Counted from the first letter of the stretch, positions 55,855-64,000 are shown. The stretch: DNA of 64,000 bases from Klebsiella aerogenes KCTC 2190 (GCF_000215745.1 NC_015663.1:4092001-4156000); one strand, 5' to 3'. Numbers and translations are program-made. Notes: generated from the sequence alone by a model not told the origin.

Positions 55855-57722
55855 ATCAGCGCCCTTTTCCCCATTCGCGGCGCCCAGTAACCGATTTCGC
55901 CGCGCTGCTGGCTACATAAGGTGAATTCGGTAAAGCTGTTGAGCGACACCAGCCGGGCAAAGACCCGTTCCAGTACGCTGCCAAACAGCCACGGGCTGGC
56001 GCCGGAAAAAGCGCGCTCGTCAACGGTCAAGGTAATGCCGATACCGCGGGCGAAGACGATCGGCCCCGGCTCCGGCACCCGGCGATGAACTGGCTCCAGC
56101 ACGCAGTGGCGTACCCCTTCGATTTGGCGGGCCACGGCGGTCTCCGCCAGCCCGGCATACAGCCCAAGCAACTGGCGCAGCGCTGCTGCGCCTTCGCCAT
56201 TTTCACCGTCCATCAGGCTGAGATAGTTCATCTGCAGCTGGCTTATCAGCCGCCAGGTGCTGAGCCCTTCCGCCAGCGCCGGTCGCGGCGGCGTCGGGCC
56301 GCTACGCATTTTCAATGTTTTTACCGGTAGCGAATCCGCCAGCACGAATTGCCCCAGCTCCTGTTGTAGCATCAACGGTAGGTCGCGGCTGGTGCACAGC
56401 ACCTCGGCGGTGATGTAACGCAGATCTTCCTGCCACGGCGCATGCTGCTCATCGACCAGTGAGACAAAGGTCTCAGAGCCGGTATAGCCGGTACGCGTGC
56501 CATAGCGCAGCGCGTGTTCGGAAAGCACCCGCTGTTCGCGGCGCAGTGAAAAATAAGCGCCGTAATCTCCGGCATCCTTGCTCCATGAACTCCAGAATGG
56601 ACGGAACTCGCGATCGTCGCGGTGGCCATCAGCGCTGCCGTGAATTTTACTCACCGAATAGATTTCGTAGTCCAGCGGGCGGATGTTATCGACCACCAGA
56701 TGGTATTCATGTTGGCTGTCGCTCAACGACTGGCGGGCGGCGATTTTCGGAAACAGGTTAATCACCGGCGTGCAGTGCAACGCGAAGTGGTTAGCTTCCA
56801 CCACTTGTTCCAGCCGGTCGTCGGTTTTATCCAGCAGAATAATGATATCGAAGGATTTTTCTTCCTTGCACTGGCCAATTAACTTGCTGAGGCCGTTAAT
56901 ACTGATAAAGCGGAAGCGCGCCGGGAAGGCAAAGTATTCGTGCAGCAACCGGTAGCCGTCAAAATTGCGAAGATCTTCCGGTAGCAGCGCCTGATTGGCG
57001 GCGAAACCCTCTTGTTGGATAGCCTCTTCGCTCAGCGAAAAACGTAGCGGATCGCGCCCGGTGGTCTGGCACACCACCCCGACCTGGTGGGCAAGAATCA
57101 GCTCCAGCAGGCGCAGCGCCTCAATATCCGGGCCGCTTAAGAAAAACGCCAGCCGGTCAAAGGTCAGATGGCCAAGATGTTGAGCCCCTTCACAGCTTAT
57201 ACGCAGGCGCAAAGCGCTGACGGCGCCGCGCTGGCTGAGCCCAAGCGCGGCCAGCGGCACATCGGCGGGGATGCCGCCAAGTTCGGCTTTCTCAATACGC
57301 AGCGGCAACAGCGTGACATCGTGCGCGGTAGTGTAACTACAGGTGACGCCATTTTTCTTCAATACCTGGCTGTCCATCATCGTACCGCGCGGCACCACGA
57401 AACCTTTACTCAGATCGCCTTTATTGATGTCCGGCTGCAGTTCGGCTATCGCCATCGACGGCGTAGGCGCCAGATAATTGGGCGCGATCATCTCCAGCAG
57501 ACGTTGTGAAAAGCGCGGGAATTCGGCGTCCATTTTTAGCTGCACGCGGGAAGTCAGAAAGGCGAACCCCTCCATCATCCGCTCAACGTAAGGATCGGCG
57601 ACCTCAATACCGCGCATGCCCAACCTGCCGGCAACCTTCGGATAGCGTTCGGCGAATTCAGCGCCCATCTCACGCAGATAGGCCAGCTCGCGGTTGTAAT
57701 ATTCAAGCAGTTTGCCTTCCAT
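55851..57722 (-). CDS. tssF: T6SS baseplate subunit TssF
   Basis: This is a 623-residue wedge component (ImpG/VasA) of normal length. It starts LLEYYNRELAYLREMGAEFAERYPKVAGRLGM and has YVERMMEGFAFLTSRVQLKMDAEFPRFSQRLL, both family signatures. A later VNLFPKIA block and the GIGITLTVDERAFSGASPWLFGSVLERVFA end are also typical. It is tightly packed between tssE (2 bp) and tssG (overlap). Confidence 0.95.
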   Translation of the reverse strand: MEGKLLEYYNRELAYLREMGAEFAERYPKVAGRLGMRGIEVADPYVERMMEGFAFLTSRVQLKMDAEFPRFSQRLLEMIAPNYLAPTPSMAIAELQPDINKGDLSKGFVVPRGTMMDSQVLKKNGVTCSYTTAHDVTLLPLRIEKAELGGIPADVPLAALGLSQRGAVSALRLRISCEGAQHLGHLTFDRLAFFLSGPDIEALRLLELILAHQVGVVCQTTGRDPLRFSLSEEAIQQEGFAANQALLPEDLRNFDGYRLLHEYFAFPARFRFISINGLSKLIGQCKEEKSFDIIILLDKTDDRLEQVVEANHFALHCTPVINLFPKIAARQSLSDSQHEYHLVVDNIRPLDYEIYSVSKIHGSADGHRDDREFRPFWSSWSKDAGDYGAYFSLRREQRVLSEHALRYGTRTGYTGSETFVSLVDEQHAPWQEDLRYITAEVLCTSRDLPLMLQQELGQFVLADSLPVKTLKMRSGPTPPRPALAEGLSTWRLISQLQMNYLSLMDGENGEGAAALRQLLGLYAGLAETAVARQIEGVRHCVLEPVHRRVPEPGPIVFARGIGITLTVDERAFSGASPWLFGSVLERVFARLVSLNSFTEFTLCSQQRGEIGYWAPRMGKRALI

Positions 57723-57724
57723 TG

Positions 57725-58288
57725 TTACCCCGCGTCTTTCAATTCAAAGTGGCCATTTTCGAGATCCACATCGGTACGGAACAGAAACTCTAATGGATAC
57801 GGTACGCACCACAGCCGCCCTTTGATTTCAATCGACAGGACGTTATGTAAATCCAGTGACTGGGTATCAGAAATACAGCGGACCTGCAGCCCCTGCGGCA
57901 GAATGCGCGGCTCGAAGCTGATAATCGCCTCGGTAAGTTTGCGCTGAATATCCTGCCACTCAATATCCGACATCCGTTTCCCGGCCAGCGGCGCGACGCC
58001 GAAATTAACCACCGAACGGCGCACGTGCGCCAGCGCGGCCAACGCCTGCGGATCGTCATGATTGATGGTATTAAACAGCCACTGCAGATCGCGCAGCACG
58101 TGACGGCGCAGCGTACTGTGGGTGATCAGGTTGCTGTTAAGCGGCTCTGATTTTTTCTGCGGCTGATTATCGGTCAGGCGGTCGAGCAGCGACGGCTGCA
58201 TCTTATCGCGGGCGCCAATGGTCTCTTGTTTGCTACGCGCCTGCCAGCCGCTGCGCAGCGCGTCACCGTCGCGTACCGGTTTGTTCAT
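57725..58288 (-). CDS. tssE: T6SS baseplate subunit TssE (gp25-like)
   Basis: This is a 187-residue protein of the gpW/gp25 lysozyme-like baseplate family: LLDRLTDNQ, a central HVLRDLQWLFNTINHDDPQALAALAHVRRSVVNFGV block and EFLFRTDVDLENGHFEL at the end. The N-terminal extension of about 30 residues is somewhat longer than usual. TssE starts sheath assembly on the wedge. It overlaps tagJ by ATGA. Confidence 0.93.
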   Translation of the reverse strand: MNKPVRDGDALRSGWQARSKQETIGARDKMQPSLLDRLTDNQPQKKSEPLNSNLITHSTLRRHVLRDLQWLFNTINHDDPQALAALAHVRRSVVNFGVAPLAGKRMSDIEWQDIQRKLTEAIISFEPRILPQGLQVRCISDTQSLDLHNVLSIEIKGRLWCVPYPLEFLFRTDVDLENGHFELKDAG

Positions 58289-59079
58289 GCAAAACTCACC
58301 ACGTCGAGAGAGAGAATCGGGAATTCATCGCTATCGTTAAGCCACACTTTCTGTCCGTGGCCCTGATAGAGCGATCCTTCGTCGTCCAGCGGCTGCCACT
58401 CGGTGGCGCGGCCCAACTGGAAGCGGGCTTCCGCCTGCGGCGTGACAGGGTAACGCGCGGGGATCTGACACACCTGCTCGCTTCCATCGGTCAGGCGCAC
58501 CAGAGCGTGGCGCCACACCAGATCGGTGACGCTCGCCGGGGCCTGAAAACGAATTTCGGCGATAGCGGCGAACGGCAGCCAGCAATACCGGCCATTGACG
58601 ATAAGTTCGCAAACCGGGCCCAGACGCGCGTCGCCGTCCATCAACCAGTGAAAAGCGACCGCGGGGGTATCCGTCTGATTGAGATTACCAGGATTAAGGG
58701 GCGCCTGTTCAAAGGCGGCCAGCCGCTGTCGCTGGGCGGTTTCTGAATCGGAACAAAGCGCGGAGGCCAGCGCAGACAGCCACGGCCACTGGCTGTCCGG
58801 CATCTGCGGGCGGGCGCTGCCGGCAAATACCGCATCGCGCTGCTGCTCGCCCTGAATGCTCTGTTCCAGCAGGGTGACCGTTGGCTGGGCCTGCGGCTTC
58901 AGCGCCAGCCAGCTTTTTAGCTGCGCCAACGCGCGCGTCCAGTTACCGCTCAGGCATAGAAACTGAACGAACGCCGCACGTAAATCGGCATCGGCGGGAC
59001 GGCTTTTGATCTCGCTTTCCAGGCGTTGCAGCGCCGCGCCGACGCTTTCGCCAGCCAGCTGTTGATATAGCGTGTTCAT
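58285..59079 (-). CDS. tagJ: T6SS accessory protein TagJ (ImpE family)
   Basis: This is a 264-residue cytoplasmic protein. An N-terminal TPR-like half (SEIKSRPADADLRAAFVQFLCLSGNWTRALAQLKSW) leads to an ImpE-type beta half (FELIVNGRYCWLPF-like CELIVNGRYCWLPFAAI and DLVWRHALVRLTDG). In P. aeruginosa TagJ binds the sheath protein TssB and modulates ClpV recycling. It stands 9 bp after the periplasmic gene and overlaps tssE. Confidence 0.9.
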   Translation of the reverse strand: MNTLYQQLAGESVGAALQRLESEIKSRPADADLRAAFVQFLCLSGNWTRALAQLKSWLALKPQAQPTVTLLEQSIQGEQQRDAVFAGSARPQMPDSQWPWLSALASALCSDSETAQRQRLAAFEQAPLNPGNLNQTDTPAVAFHWLMDGDARLGPVCELIVNGRYCWLPFAAIAEIRFQAPASVTDLVWRHALVRLTDGSEQVCQIPARYPVTPQAEARFQLGRATEWQPLDDEGSLYQGHGQKVWLNDSDEFPILSLDVVSFA

Positions 59080-59088
59080 CGTCGCTCC

Positions 59089-60072
59089 TTAGTTTGCCGC
59101 GCGCCATGCGCCGGCCGCCGGGTTACGCAGCAGCGGGTGCAGGCCGTCGATAAGCACAACGTTGAGTTTAATATCCGGCGCCAGCCACGGCGTCCAGACG
59201 CTACGCGCCGCCTCTATCCGCGCCTGTAGACGCGACGGATCGTTGGCCAGTTCCTGGGACATTTCGATAGCCAGCGTGCCGGTCATCTGCCAACCGTTTT
59301 GCCCGGCGACATAGGGCAGGATCATCCAGCTTTGTTGAGCGTTTTCATTGCTGACTACCATGCGTTGATTATTGACCGCGGTGATCAGAAGTTTATTGGG
59401 GTCAGCGGCGGCATTGAGACCCAGGACCGGGAAACCATGTACGAAGGTCACGGTGCTCTGCTTTTCTTTACCGTTAACGGATTGAGTGATGACGGTGCGA
59501 CCGCTCAGCCAGCCGCCCTTTTCGCAACTACCGGATTCAACGGCGGGGATGAATAAGGCGGCGGCGTTTTCCTGCCAGAAGGTGCGCAGTCGACAGCCGC
59601 CCTGCAATGTGAACTCCTGCCACGGCGTGCGGTCGGCGGCGGGAGACAGTTTTTCCGCCTTCTCTTCCGGCGGCAGCCAGGCTGGCGCGACGGGCTTTTC
59701 CGCCGCCACGGCGGTCTCGGCGGGCGCGACTTTTACCGCCCATTTTTTGTTTTTCGCCGCGCTCCCCTGGGCGATATGCCCATTGTTAGCGTCAACCAGC
59801 GTCCAGTTCAGCTGCTGTAAACGCGAACACTGATGCTCCATTAACGCGCCGACGCGCGGCAGGAAGTTATCCAGTATCTTGACGTTCTTATTGCCATTGG
59901 CGACGATGCGTAGCGCCACTTCATTAGCGCACCAGCTCTGCGCGGTATTGCCCTTGATGTTATCGATCCAGACATCCAGTTTTTGCGAAGGCGATTGCAC
60001 GATACGGTAGTTTTCCGCCTGCGCGACGCCGGTGGCGGCAAATAGTGCCGCACCCAATATCCAATGTTTCAT
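59089..60072 (-). CDS. T6SS-associated secreted protein of unknown function
   Basis: This is a 327-residue protein with a clear signal peptide (MKHWILGAALFAATGVAQA-ENY). The first part (IVQSPSQKLDVWIDNIKGNTAQSWCANEVALRI) has several Cys, followed by an Ala/Pro-rich linker and a C-terminal domain (GGCRLRTFWQENAAALFIPAVESGSCEKGGWLSG). It lies between pppA and tagJ in a tight operon, so it should have a role in the same machine from the periplasm, for example sensing or anchoring near the PpkA periplasmic domain. No family could be named with certainty. Confidence 0.8.
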   Translation of the reverse strand: MKHWILGAALFAATGVAQAENYRIVQSPSQKLDVWIDNIKGNTAQSWCANEVALRIVANGNKNVKILDNFLPRVGALMEHQCSRLQQLNWTLVDANNGHIAQGSAAKNKKWAVKVAPAETAVAAEKPVAPAWLPPEEKAEKLSPAADRTPWQEFTLQGGCRLRTFWQENAAALFIPAVESGSCEKGGWLSGRTVITQSVNGKEKQSTVTFVHGFPVLGLNAAADPNKLLITAVNNQRMVVSNENAQQSWMILPYVAGQNGWQMTGTLAIEMSQELANDPSRLQARIEAARSVWTPWLAPDIKLNVVLIDGLHPLLRNPAAGAWRAAN

Positions 60073-60093
60073 AAAAATCCTTCTTAGCCTGTC

Positions 60094-60888
60094 TCAATCC
60101 CGCAGGGGGAAAAATTGCGCGGCGTCGGCCAGCGAGTGCAGCAGCGTCGCCTCTTCCGGACTGCCCATCCATACCGCGACGGCGCTGTAGTTGTCCTGCG
60201 AGGCCTGGTCGCCGTCATTGTTTCTCTGAAGATACTGATTCATCAGGGTTAACCACTCCTGCGGGGTGTTGACCATCTGCAGGGAGGATTTCATCTGCTC
60301 TTCGCCGACGCCGTGCCAGAAACCGTCGGTACAGAGCAAAAAGGCATCGCCATCTTCTACCGGCACCACATCGCTATAGCTGGCTTCCGCACCGTCGCTG
60401 GCCATGCCTAACGCCCGGTACAGCAGGTTGCTGTTAATATCGTCGGTCTGATGTCCGGCATCTTTCATCTGTTGGACCAGACTGTGGTCAGTGGTGACGT
60501 GGTACAGCCAGCCGCGGCGAAACAGGTATAACCGGCTATCACCGGCGTGGGCCCAATAGGCCAGCTTATAATCGCGATCGATAAACAGGCTCACCAGCGT
60601 GGTGCCCATTCGCCGATAATCCGGCGTCGCCTGCTGTTGCTGGAGAATGGCGCCGTTGGCCTGCTGTACATACTGGCGAATGGTCTGGGCGTTCAGATGA
60701 TTATCGCCGTCAAACCGATCCAGAATAGCGTTGCGCGCCAGTTCCGCCGCCACCTCGCCGCCGGGCAACCCGGCAATGCCGTCGCAGACCACAAAGCAGG
60801 CGGAGCGCTCACCCACGCATTCGCCGGTCTGATCCTGATTGCTGGCGCGCGTTCCCTGGCGGGAAAGAGAAGCCGTGGTAATGTCCAT
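60094..60888 (-). CDS. pppA: T6SS serine/threonine phosphatase PppA (PP2C family)
   Basis: This is a 264-residue PP2C phosphatase. Metal-binding motifs are intact: GTRASNQDQTGEC, VVCDGIAGLPGGEVAAELA, WAHAGDSRLYLFR, FLLCTDGFWHGVGEE and QDNYSAVAVW. It reverses PpkA phosphorylation of the FHA protein and so turns the T6SS off. Its start shares one base with the FHA gene stop (TAATG). Confidence 0.93.
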   Translation of the reverse strand: MDITTASLSRQGTRASNQDQTGECVGERSACFVVCDGIAGLPGGEVAAELARNAILDRFDGDNHLNAQTIRQYVQQANGAILQQQQATPDYRRMGTTLVSLFIDRDYKLAYWAHAGDSRLYLFRRGWLYHVTTDHSLVQQMKDAGHQTDDINSNLLYRALGMASDGAEASYSDVVPVEDGDAFLLCTDGFWHGVGEEQMKSSLQMVNTPQEWLTLMNQYLQRNNDGDQASQDNYSAVAVWMGSPEEATLLHSLADAAQFFPLRD

Positions 60889-62615
60889 TATTCTTCCGAT
60901 CCGCTCTGTGAGTCTTTGTACTGATTCACTTCCATGTCATAGGCATAGAGGAACGCTTCGCCAAACAGGGTGTGGAAATCGTCTTCAATTTCCCCGGCGG
61001 TTTCGCCGTAGGTACGGACAAAATAGTCCCATAACGCCGCTTTGCGGCTGGCCGGAAGCGCCAGGCGCGAAGTATGGCCATCGCGCTTAGCCTCTTCTTC
61101 CAGCTGCTCGGGATTAAAGGACTGCAGCATCGCGGCAATAATGGCGCGGATCCCCGAGATCATCCCTAACTGATGGGCCTGCAGGTCAATCAACGCATCG
61201 CGTACCGATTTTTTCGGCGGCATAAAGCCCGGCATCCGCGCGCCGAACATCTGCATCAGCACGGTTTTCCCGGAAGGCAACAGCTTGAACGGGTTATTGG
61301 CGTCGTCCAGTACCATGGTCATATCGGCTTTGACGCCGCGTTTGAGGATCGAACGCGAAGAGAGCAGCGCGACGGTTCCCTGCGAGAACATGCTCAGCAT
61401 TTGACCAAGCTGCCGCATATTCTCTTTGTCGAACTGCGGCACCGGCTGCATATCGCCGAGCCCCATGCCTTCCAGTAAGGCTTCCAGTAGCTCTCCCTGC
61501 AGCACTTCGCCGTTACCCGGCTGCGGCGTGCTGGTCGCCTGATGTTCATGACGTACGGGATCGATACGCAAGCGCCCTTTTGGCGTCTGGGCGGCTTGCC
61601 GCGCCACGGCCTGCGGCGTCGGTAAGGTTATTTCCGGCGCTTCTTCACGCGCTGCCGCGGGCGGCTCCTGCGGCGGCTGGGCCATCAATAATGGCGAATC
61701 AAAAGCGGCATCAGGTTCGTCGGCAACCGTTTTAGCAGGCTCTTCGTTGCTGAAGGCATCTACCGATGTCAGCGGCGCGCCGCCCATTAGCCCCAGCGGA
61801 TCGTCATGACGCGCGGTTTTGGCGCTAGCGTCGCCGCCAAAGAGCGCCAGCGGATCCAATTCTGCCTGCGGCTCATCGGCGACAGGCTGAGCCGGTTTTT
61901 CAACTGGTGGCACCAGCGTCGTTGGCGTAACGTCGGCAAAAATACTGTCGCGATCAAATGGGGTGTCATCGGCAAACAGGTCGTCCGTCGCCACCGGCGG
62001 GCGCTCAAACAGAGGTTCACTATCAGCGAACATCGCCAGCGGATCTTCCGGATTACGTTCGGCAGGCTTCGGCTCGGCGAAGGGATTAGGCGCATTATCG
62101 GCCTGCGGCTTAGCCCGGCTGCTGGAGATGCTGTCGGCAATCGAGAATTCCTGCATCAGGCTATCCCAGATTTCTGATGGTACCGCGGTTGGCGCGGCTT
62201 CCGCCACGGTGGGCGCTGCGGATGGCGCGGGTGTCGACGGTTTCGCTGTGACAGGCGGCTGACCGCTCGCCGCCATCCGGCTTATCGGTTGGCTATCCTG
62301 CAACAGATCGCTGACTTCGATGCGATAGTCGTCAATAGCGAGGATATCGCCATCCTGGAGTTCAACCTGACGCCCCCGCTCCAGCGGGATCTCGTTGAGT
62401 ACCACCCGCGTCACGTTGCCGCGATTGGTAATTTTGCACTCGCCGTCTGCCGCCACGTGAACGATGGCCTGCAGGCGAGAAATGGCGCGGTCGTCATCCG
62501 GCAGCACCAGGTTATTGTCCGTGCCGCGCCCAATGGTACCGCCCGGCGCGTAAAAGTCACAGCTGCCCTGCGGGGGCTGATGACCGGCTTTGGTCGAAAT
62601 AATCGTGAATCGCAT
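60888..62615 (-). CDS. tagH: T6SS FHA-domain protein (TagH/Fha)
   Basis: This is a 575-residue regulatory scaffold. The N-terminal FHA domain (about 20-100) carries GTIGRGTDNNLVLPDDDRAISRLQAIV, with the phosphothreonine-binding Arg and Ser. A long acidic, Pro- and Ala-rich linker (120-350) with repeated DPLALF-type motifs follows. The C-terminal ImpI/VasC domain comes last (LLEALLEGMGLGD ... GMISGIRAIIAAMLQSFNPEQLEEEA). When phosphorylated by PpkA it promotes assembly. It is the first core T6SS gene of this run, about 120 bp after the small membrane genes. Confidence 0.93.
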   Translation of the reverse strand: MRFTIISTKAGHQPPQGSCDFYAPGGTIGRGTDNNLVLPDDDRAISRLQAIVHVAADGECKITNRGNVTRVVLNEIPLERGRQVELQDGDILAIDDYRIEVSDLLQDSQPISRMAASGQPPVTAKPSTPAPSAAPTVAEAAPTAVPSEIWDSLMQEFSIADSISSSRAKPQADNAPNPFAEPKPAERNPEDPLAMFADSEPLFERPPVATDDLFADDTPFDRDSIFADVTPTTLVPPVEKPAQPVADEPQAELDPLALFGGDASAKTARHDDPLGLMGGAPLTSVDAFSNEEPAKTVADEPDAAFDSPLLMAQPPQEPPAAAREEAPEITLPTPQAVARQAAQTPKGRLRIDPVRHEHQATSTPQPGNGEVLQGELLEALLEGMGLGDMQPVPQFDKENMRQLGQMLSMFSQGTVALLSSRSILKRGVKADMTMVLDDANNPFKLLPSGKTVLMQMFGARMPGFMPPKKSVRDALIDLQAHQLGMISGIRAIIAAMLQSFNPEQLEEEAKRDGHTSRLALPASRKAALWDYFVRTYGETAGEIEDDFHTLFGEAFLYAYDMEVNQYKDSQSGSEE

Positions 62616-62734
62616 AGCCTATTCCTGCTGATATGATTGGCGCACAAACGCTGCCGCTCTCGGAATAAGAACGGCGGCGTTTACGGGCGAGTTATTGAGT
62701 CATTTAGAAAAAAAAGAGAAGTAAATTTAGCGAA

Positions 62735-63157
62735 CTAATTATCGCCCAGCAAGGCCAGAATGAACATCACCGTAAATAAAAATAACATTAACCAAGTCAG
62801 GCGCTGAAAATTCTGTAGCAAGGAAATGTCATAATATTCTCTGACTAACTGACTCGCCCCAGACTTAAGCCAACCGCCCCCTTTTCTTTTTATCTTTTTC
62901 TCCTTAAGAATTGCGGCCATTAATGATGCTCGAAAACCGAAACCGGGTAACCCCAGCTTTTCATATAAATAATAATCCTGGTAATCAAGAAAACCGTTCC
63001 GCCGTAATAATTCGAAAGCGCCAGCTAATTCCTGATCGTGTTTTTTATAATAATCATGATAGATAATCAACATTACAAATACTGCAACAAACAAAAATGA
63101 AGAAATGATGAGGTGATAACTAACAATAGACATTTTAGTTAACGCATAAGCGTCCAT
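62735..63157 (-). CDS. Two-TM membrane protein, candidate immunity protein (second paralogue)
   Basis: This is a 140-residue protein with helices at about 13-33 (YHLIISSFLFVAVFVMLIIY) and 117-136 (LTWLMLFLFTVMFILALLG) around a cytoplasmic middle: LLRRNGFLDYQDYYLYEKLG, then LPGFGFRASLMAAIL. The middle matches the preceding gene (LLVQEGLLSTQDYEFWQRLG). It overlaps that gene by 19 bp and has no good Shine-Dalgarno, so it may depend on coupling. Standing after a glycine-rich membrane-type effector end, it is a likely immunity protein. The region is AT-rich compared with the FHA gene. Confidence 0.7.
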   Translation of the reverse strand: MDAYALTKMSIVSYHLIISSFLFVAVFVMLIIYHDYYKKHDQELAGAFELLRRNGFLDYQDYYLYEKLGLPGFGFRASLMAAILKEKKIKRKGGGWLKSGASQLVREYYDISLLQNFQRLTWLMLFLFTVMFILALLGDN

Positions 63158-63523
63158 ACCAGAAGCACTAAGAACTCAATAGCCATTATAGTAACGCATT
63201 TATAATAATTACGAATCCAGTCGAGTTCGAAGTTTGCGATGCAACGCTGACCTTCCCTGGCATCCAGTATTTTGGCATTACTCAATTTAACTGGCTTGCC
63301 ATTATGAATTCGTGAAACCATTGCCACGCGAAAACTAAATCCCCAGAATCCTAACCTCTGCCAAAACTCATAATCTTGAGTACTAAGCAGTCCCTCTTGC
63401 ACGAGTAATAGGCATATTGCTTCTACTTGCTTCGTATGGCGACGATAAAATAAAAAGAAAAATAATAGATGTAAAAAAAACAACTACAAGAAGCAAGTAC
63501 AATATATCAAGGTAGTATTTCAA
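63139..63523 (-). pseudogene. Candidate immunity gene (first paralogue), split by a frameshift at a T8 tract
   Basis: The frame from 63483 down encodes 114 residues starting at a poor TTG directly after a TAG, and lacks the beginning of the first membrane helix. A second frame just upstream, from a TTG at 63523, reads LKYYLDILYLLLVVVF, which is the missing start when aligned to the paralogue at 62735-63157. The two frames meet at eight T residues (63473-63480). Seven T would restore one protein of about 127 residues with two TM helices. It could be a real mutation, a phase-variable tract, programmed slippage or a sequencing error. The upstream effector stop is 8 bp before the TTG. Confidence 0.65.
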
Positions 63524-63530
63524 TGTAGTA

Positions 63531-64000
63531 TCAATCCCCACGATAAATTAATCTATTTAATGTATTGCCAATTTCGTCGCCAACGATACTACCAGCCCAA
63601 GAACCTGCTGCCGTAACTACTAATCCACATACAATAGTTCCTACACCATAAGTGGGAACACCAGCCGCTATACAAATAGGTGCTGCAAATGATGCTCCAG
63701 CCATACCGCCACCTATTCCCCCAGCAAACTCACTATATTTTTTGATTGCTACCTGACCACATTCGCTTTCTCGGCCTGCGGTGCAAGCGTGATAGACGTC
63801 ATTGCTGGTGTTCATGAATGATAGACCAAATGCCACCCAGCCCCCCATCTTCATAAAAGCGGCAGCTTTGGCTGCACTGTTCACATAAGTTGCGTAACCG
63901 GGTATTGCCCCAATGCCAACTGTGCTCCATTCATGAACGATAGATTGAGTAGACAATCCAAGTACCCTTTTCATATCGTTATAGTCATTGAATTTAAGGG
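63531..64000 (-). CDS. C-terminal part of a glycine-rich candidate T6SS effector (incomplete)
   Basis: The frame is open to the right edge; the apparent ATG at 63974 has in-frame codons before it (KFNDYND), so the gene starts beyond the window. The visible 156 residues include two Cys-flanked segments (YHACTAGRESECGQ) and three glycine/alanine-rich apolar stretches (GGIGGGMAGASFAAPICIAA, then YGVGTIVCGLVVTAAGSWAG) of glycine-zipper type, ending TLNRLIYRGD. This suits a membrane-inserting toxin tail. Two paralogous two-TM genes follow, as an immunity pair would. The family is not identified. Confidence 0.7.
   Translation of the reverse strand, partial: LKFNDYNDMKRVLGLSTQSIVHEWSTVGIGAIPGYATYVNSAAKAAAFMKMGGWVAFGLSFMNTSNDVYHACTAGRESECGQVAIKKYSEFAGGIGGGMAGASFAAPICIAAGVPTYGVGTIVCGLVVTAAGSWAGSIVGDEIGNTLNRLIYRGD

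Noticed and set aside
1..64000. Search for tRNA, rRNA, CRISPR arrays, transposases, integrases and phage genes
   Set aside because: None was recognised. The AT-rich stretches (2431-2730, 43460-48350, 62650-64000) carry no mobility genes, so transfer there is inferred from composition only.

Overview
The window is chromosomal DNA of an enterobacterium, most likely the Klebsiella oxytoca complex (K. oxytoca, K. michiganensis, K. grimontii and relatives) or a close Raoultella. The main reason is a contiguous 23-gene hpx/guaD purine-nitrogen cluster. From memory, an uninterrupted 23-gene set was described in K. oxytoca M5al, whereas K. pneumoniae carries the same genes in separate blocks. An ivy lysozyme-inhibitor gene, enterobacterial REP repeats and moderately high GC agree. 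No rRNA, tRNA, CRISPR array, transposase or integrase was seen.

Layout. (1) 2-1134: the 3' end of an RND drug-efflux permease and a TetR regulator, closed by a strong hairpin. (2) 1202-8576: a CS1/CFA-I type (alpha) fimbrial operon of chaperone, pilin, usher and tip adhesin. It is flanked by a divergent ToxR-like membrane regulator with an overlapping membrane-anchored partner, and by a LuxR-like regulator at its 3' end. (3) 8559-11001: a LysR regulator divergent from a DHA2-type MFS exporter. (4) 11045-33628: the purine cluster. (5) 33668-38134: a candidate toxin/immunity pair, a two-domain GNAT protein, an MscS-family channel and ivy. (6) 38192-64000: a type VI secretion (T6SS) locus, all on the minus strand.

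The purine genes form a complete route. GuaD turns guanine into xanthine. HpxD/HpxE, a Rieske oxygenase and its reductase, oxidise hypoxanthine and xanthine without molybdenum cofactor. HpxO, HpxT and HpxQ take urate to (S)-allantoin; HpxA and HpxB take allantoin to allantoate; HpxK and HpxJ take allantoate to ureidoglycine and oxalurate. HpxW, X, Y and Z act on oxalurate and oxamate. HpxP and HpxC import purines and allantoin, and HpxFGHI is an ABC importer of unassigned substrate. The regulators are HpxR (LysR), HpxS (GntR) and HpxU (RpiR). Sigma-54 promoters with exact GG-N10-GC geometry lie before hpxF, hpxW and guaD, with weaker ones before hpxP and hpxC. An NtrC site pair lies before hpxF, and a NAC site sits between two HpxS half-palindromes before hpxS. 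The cluster is therefore visibly wired to nitrogen starvation.

The T6SS locus encodes the FHA protein, PppA phosphatase, PpkA kinase, TagJ, TssE, TssF, TssG, ClpV and VgrG, followed by a delivery module (DUF2169-pentapeptide, pentapeptide, DUF3540, PAAR-like). TssB, TssC, Hcp, TssJ, TssK, TssL and TssM are not in the window. Between VgrG and the delivery module is an AT-rich array of small one-TM proteins in which a four-gene cassette is tandemly duplicated. At the right edge is the C-terminus of a glycine-rich candidate effector followed by two paralogous membrane proteins; the first is split by a frameshift at an eight-T tract. These two places, and the ToxR/ToxS-like pair beside the fimbriae, are the least explained parts of the window.
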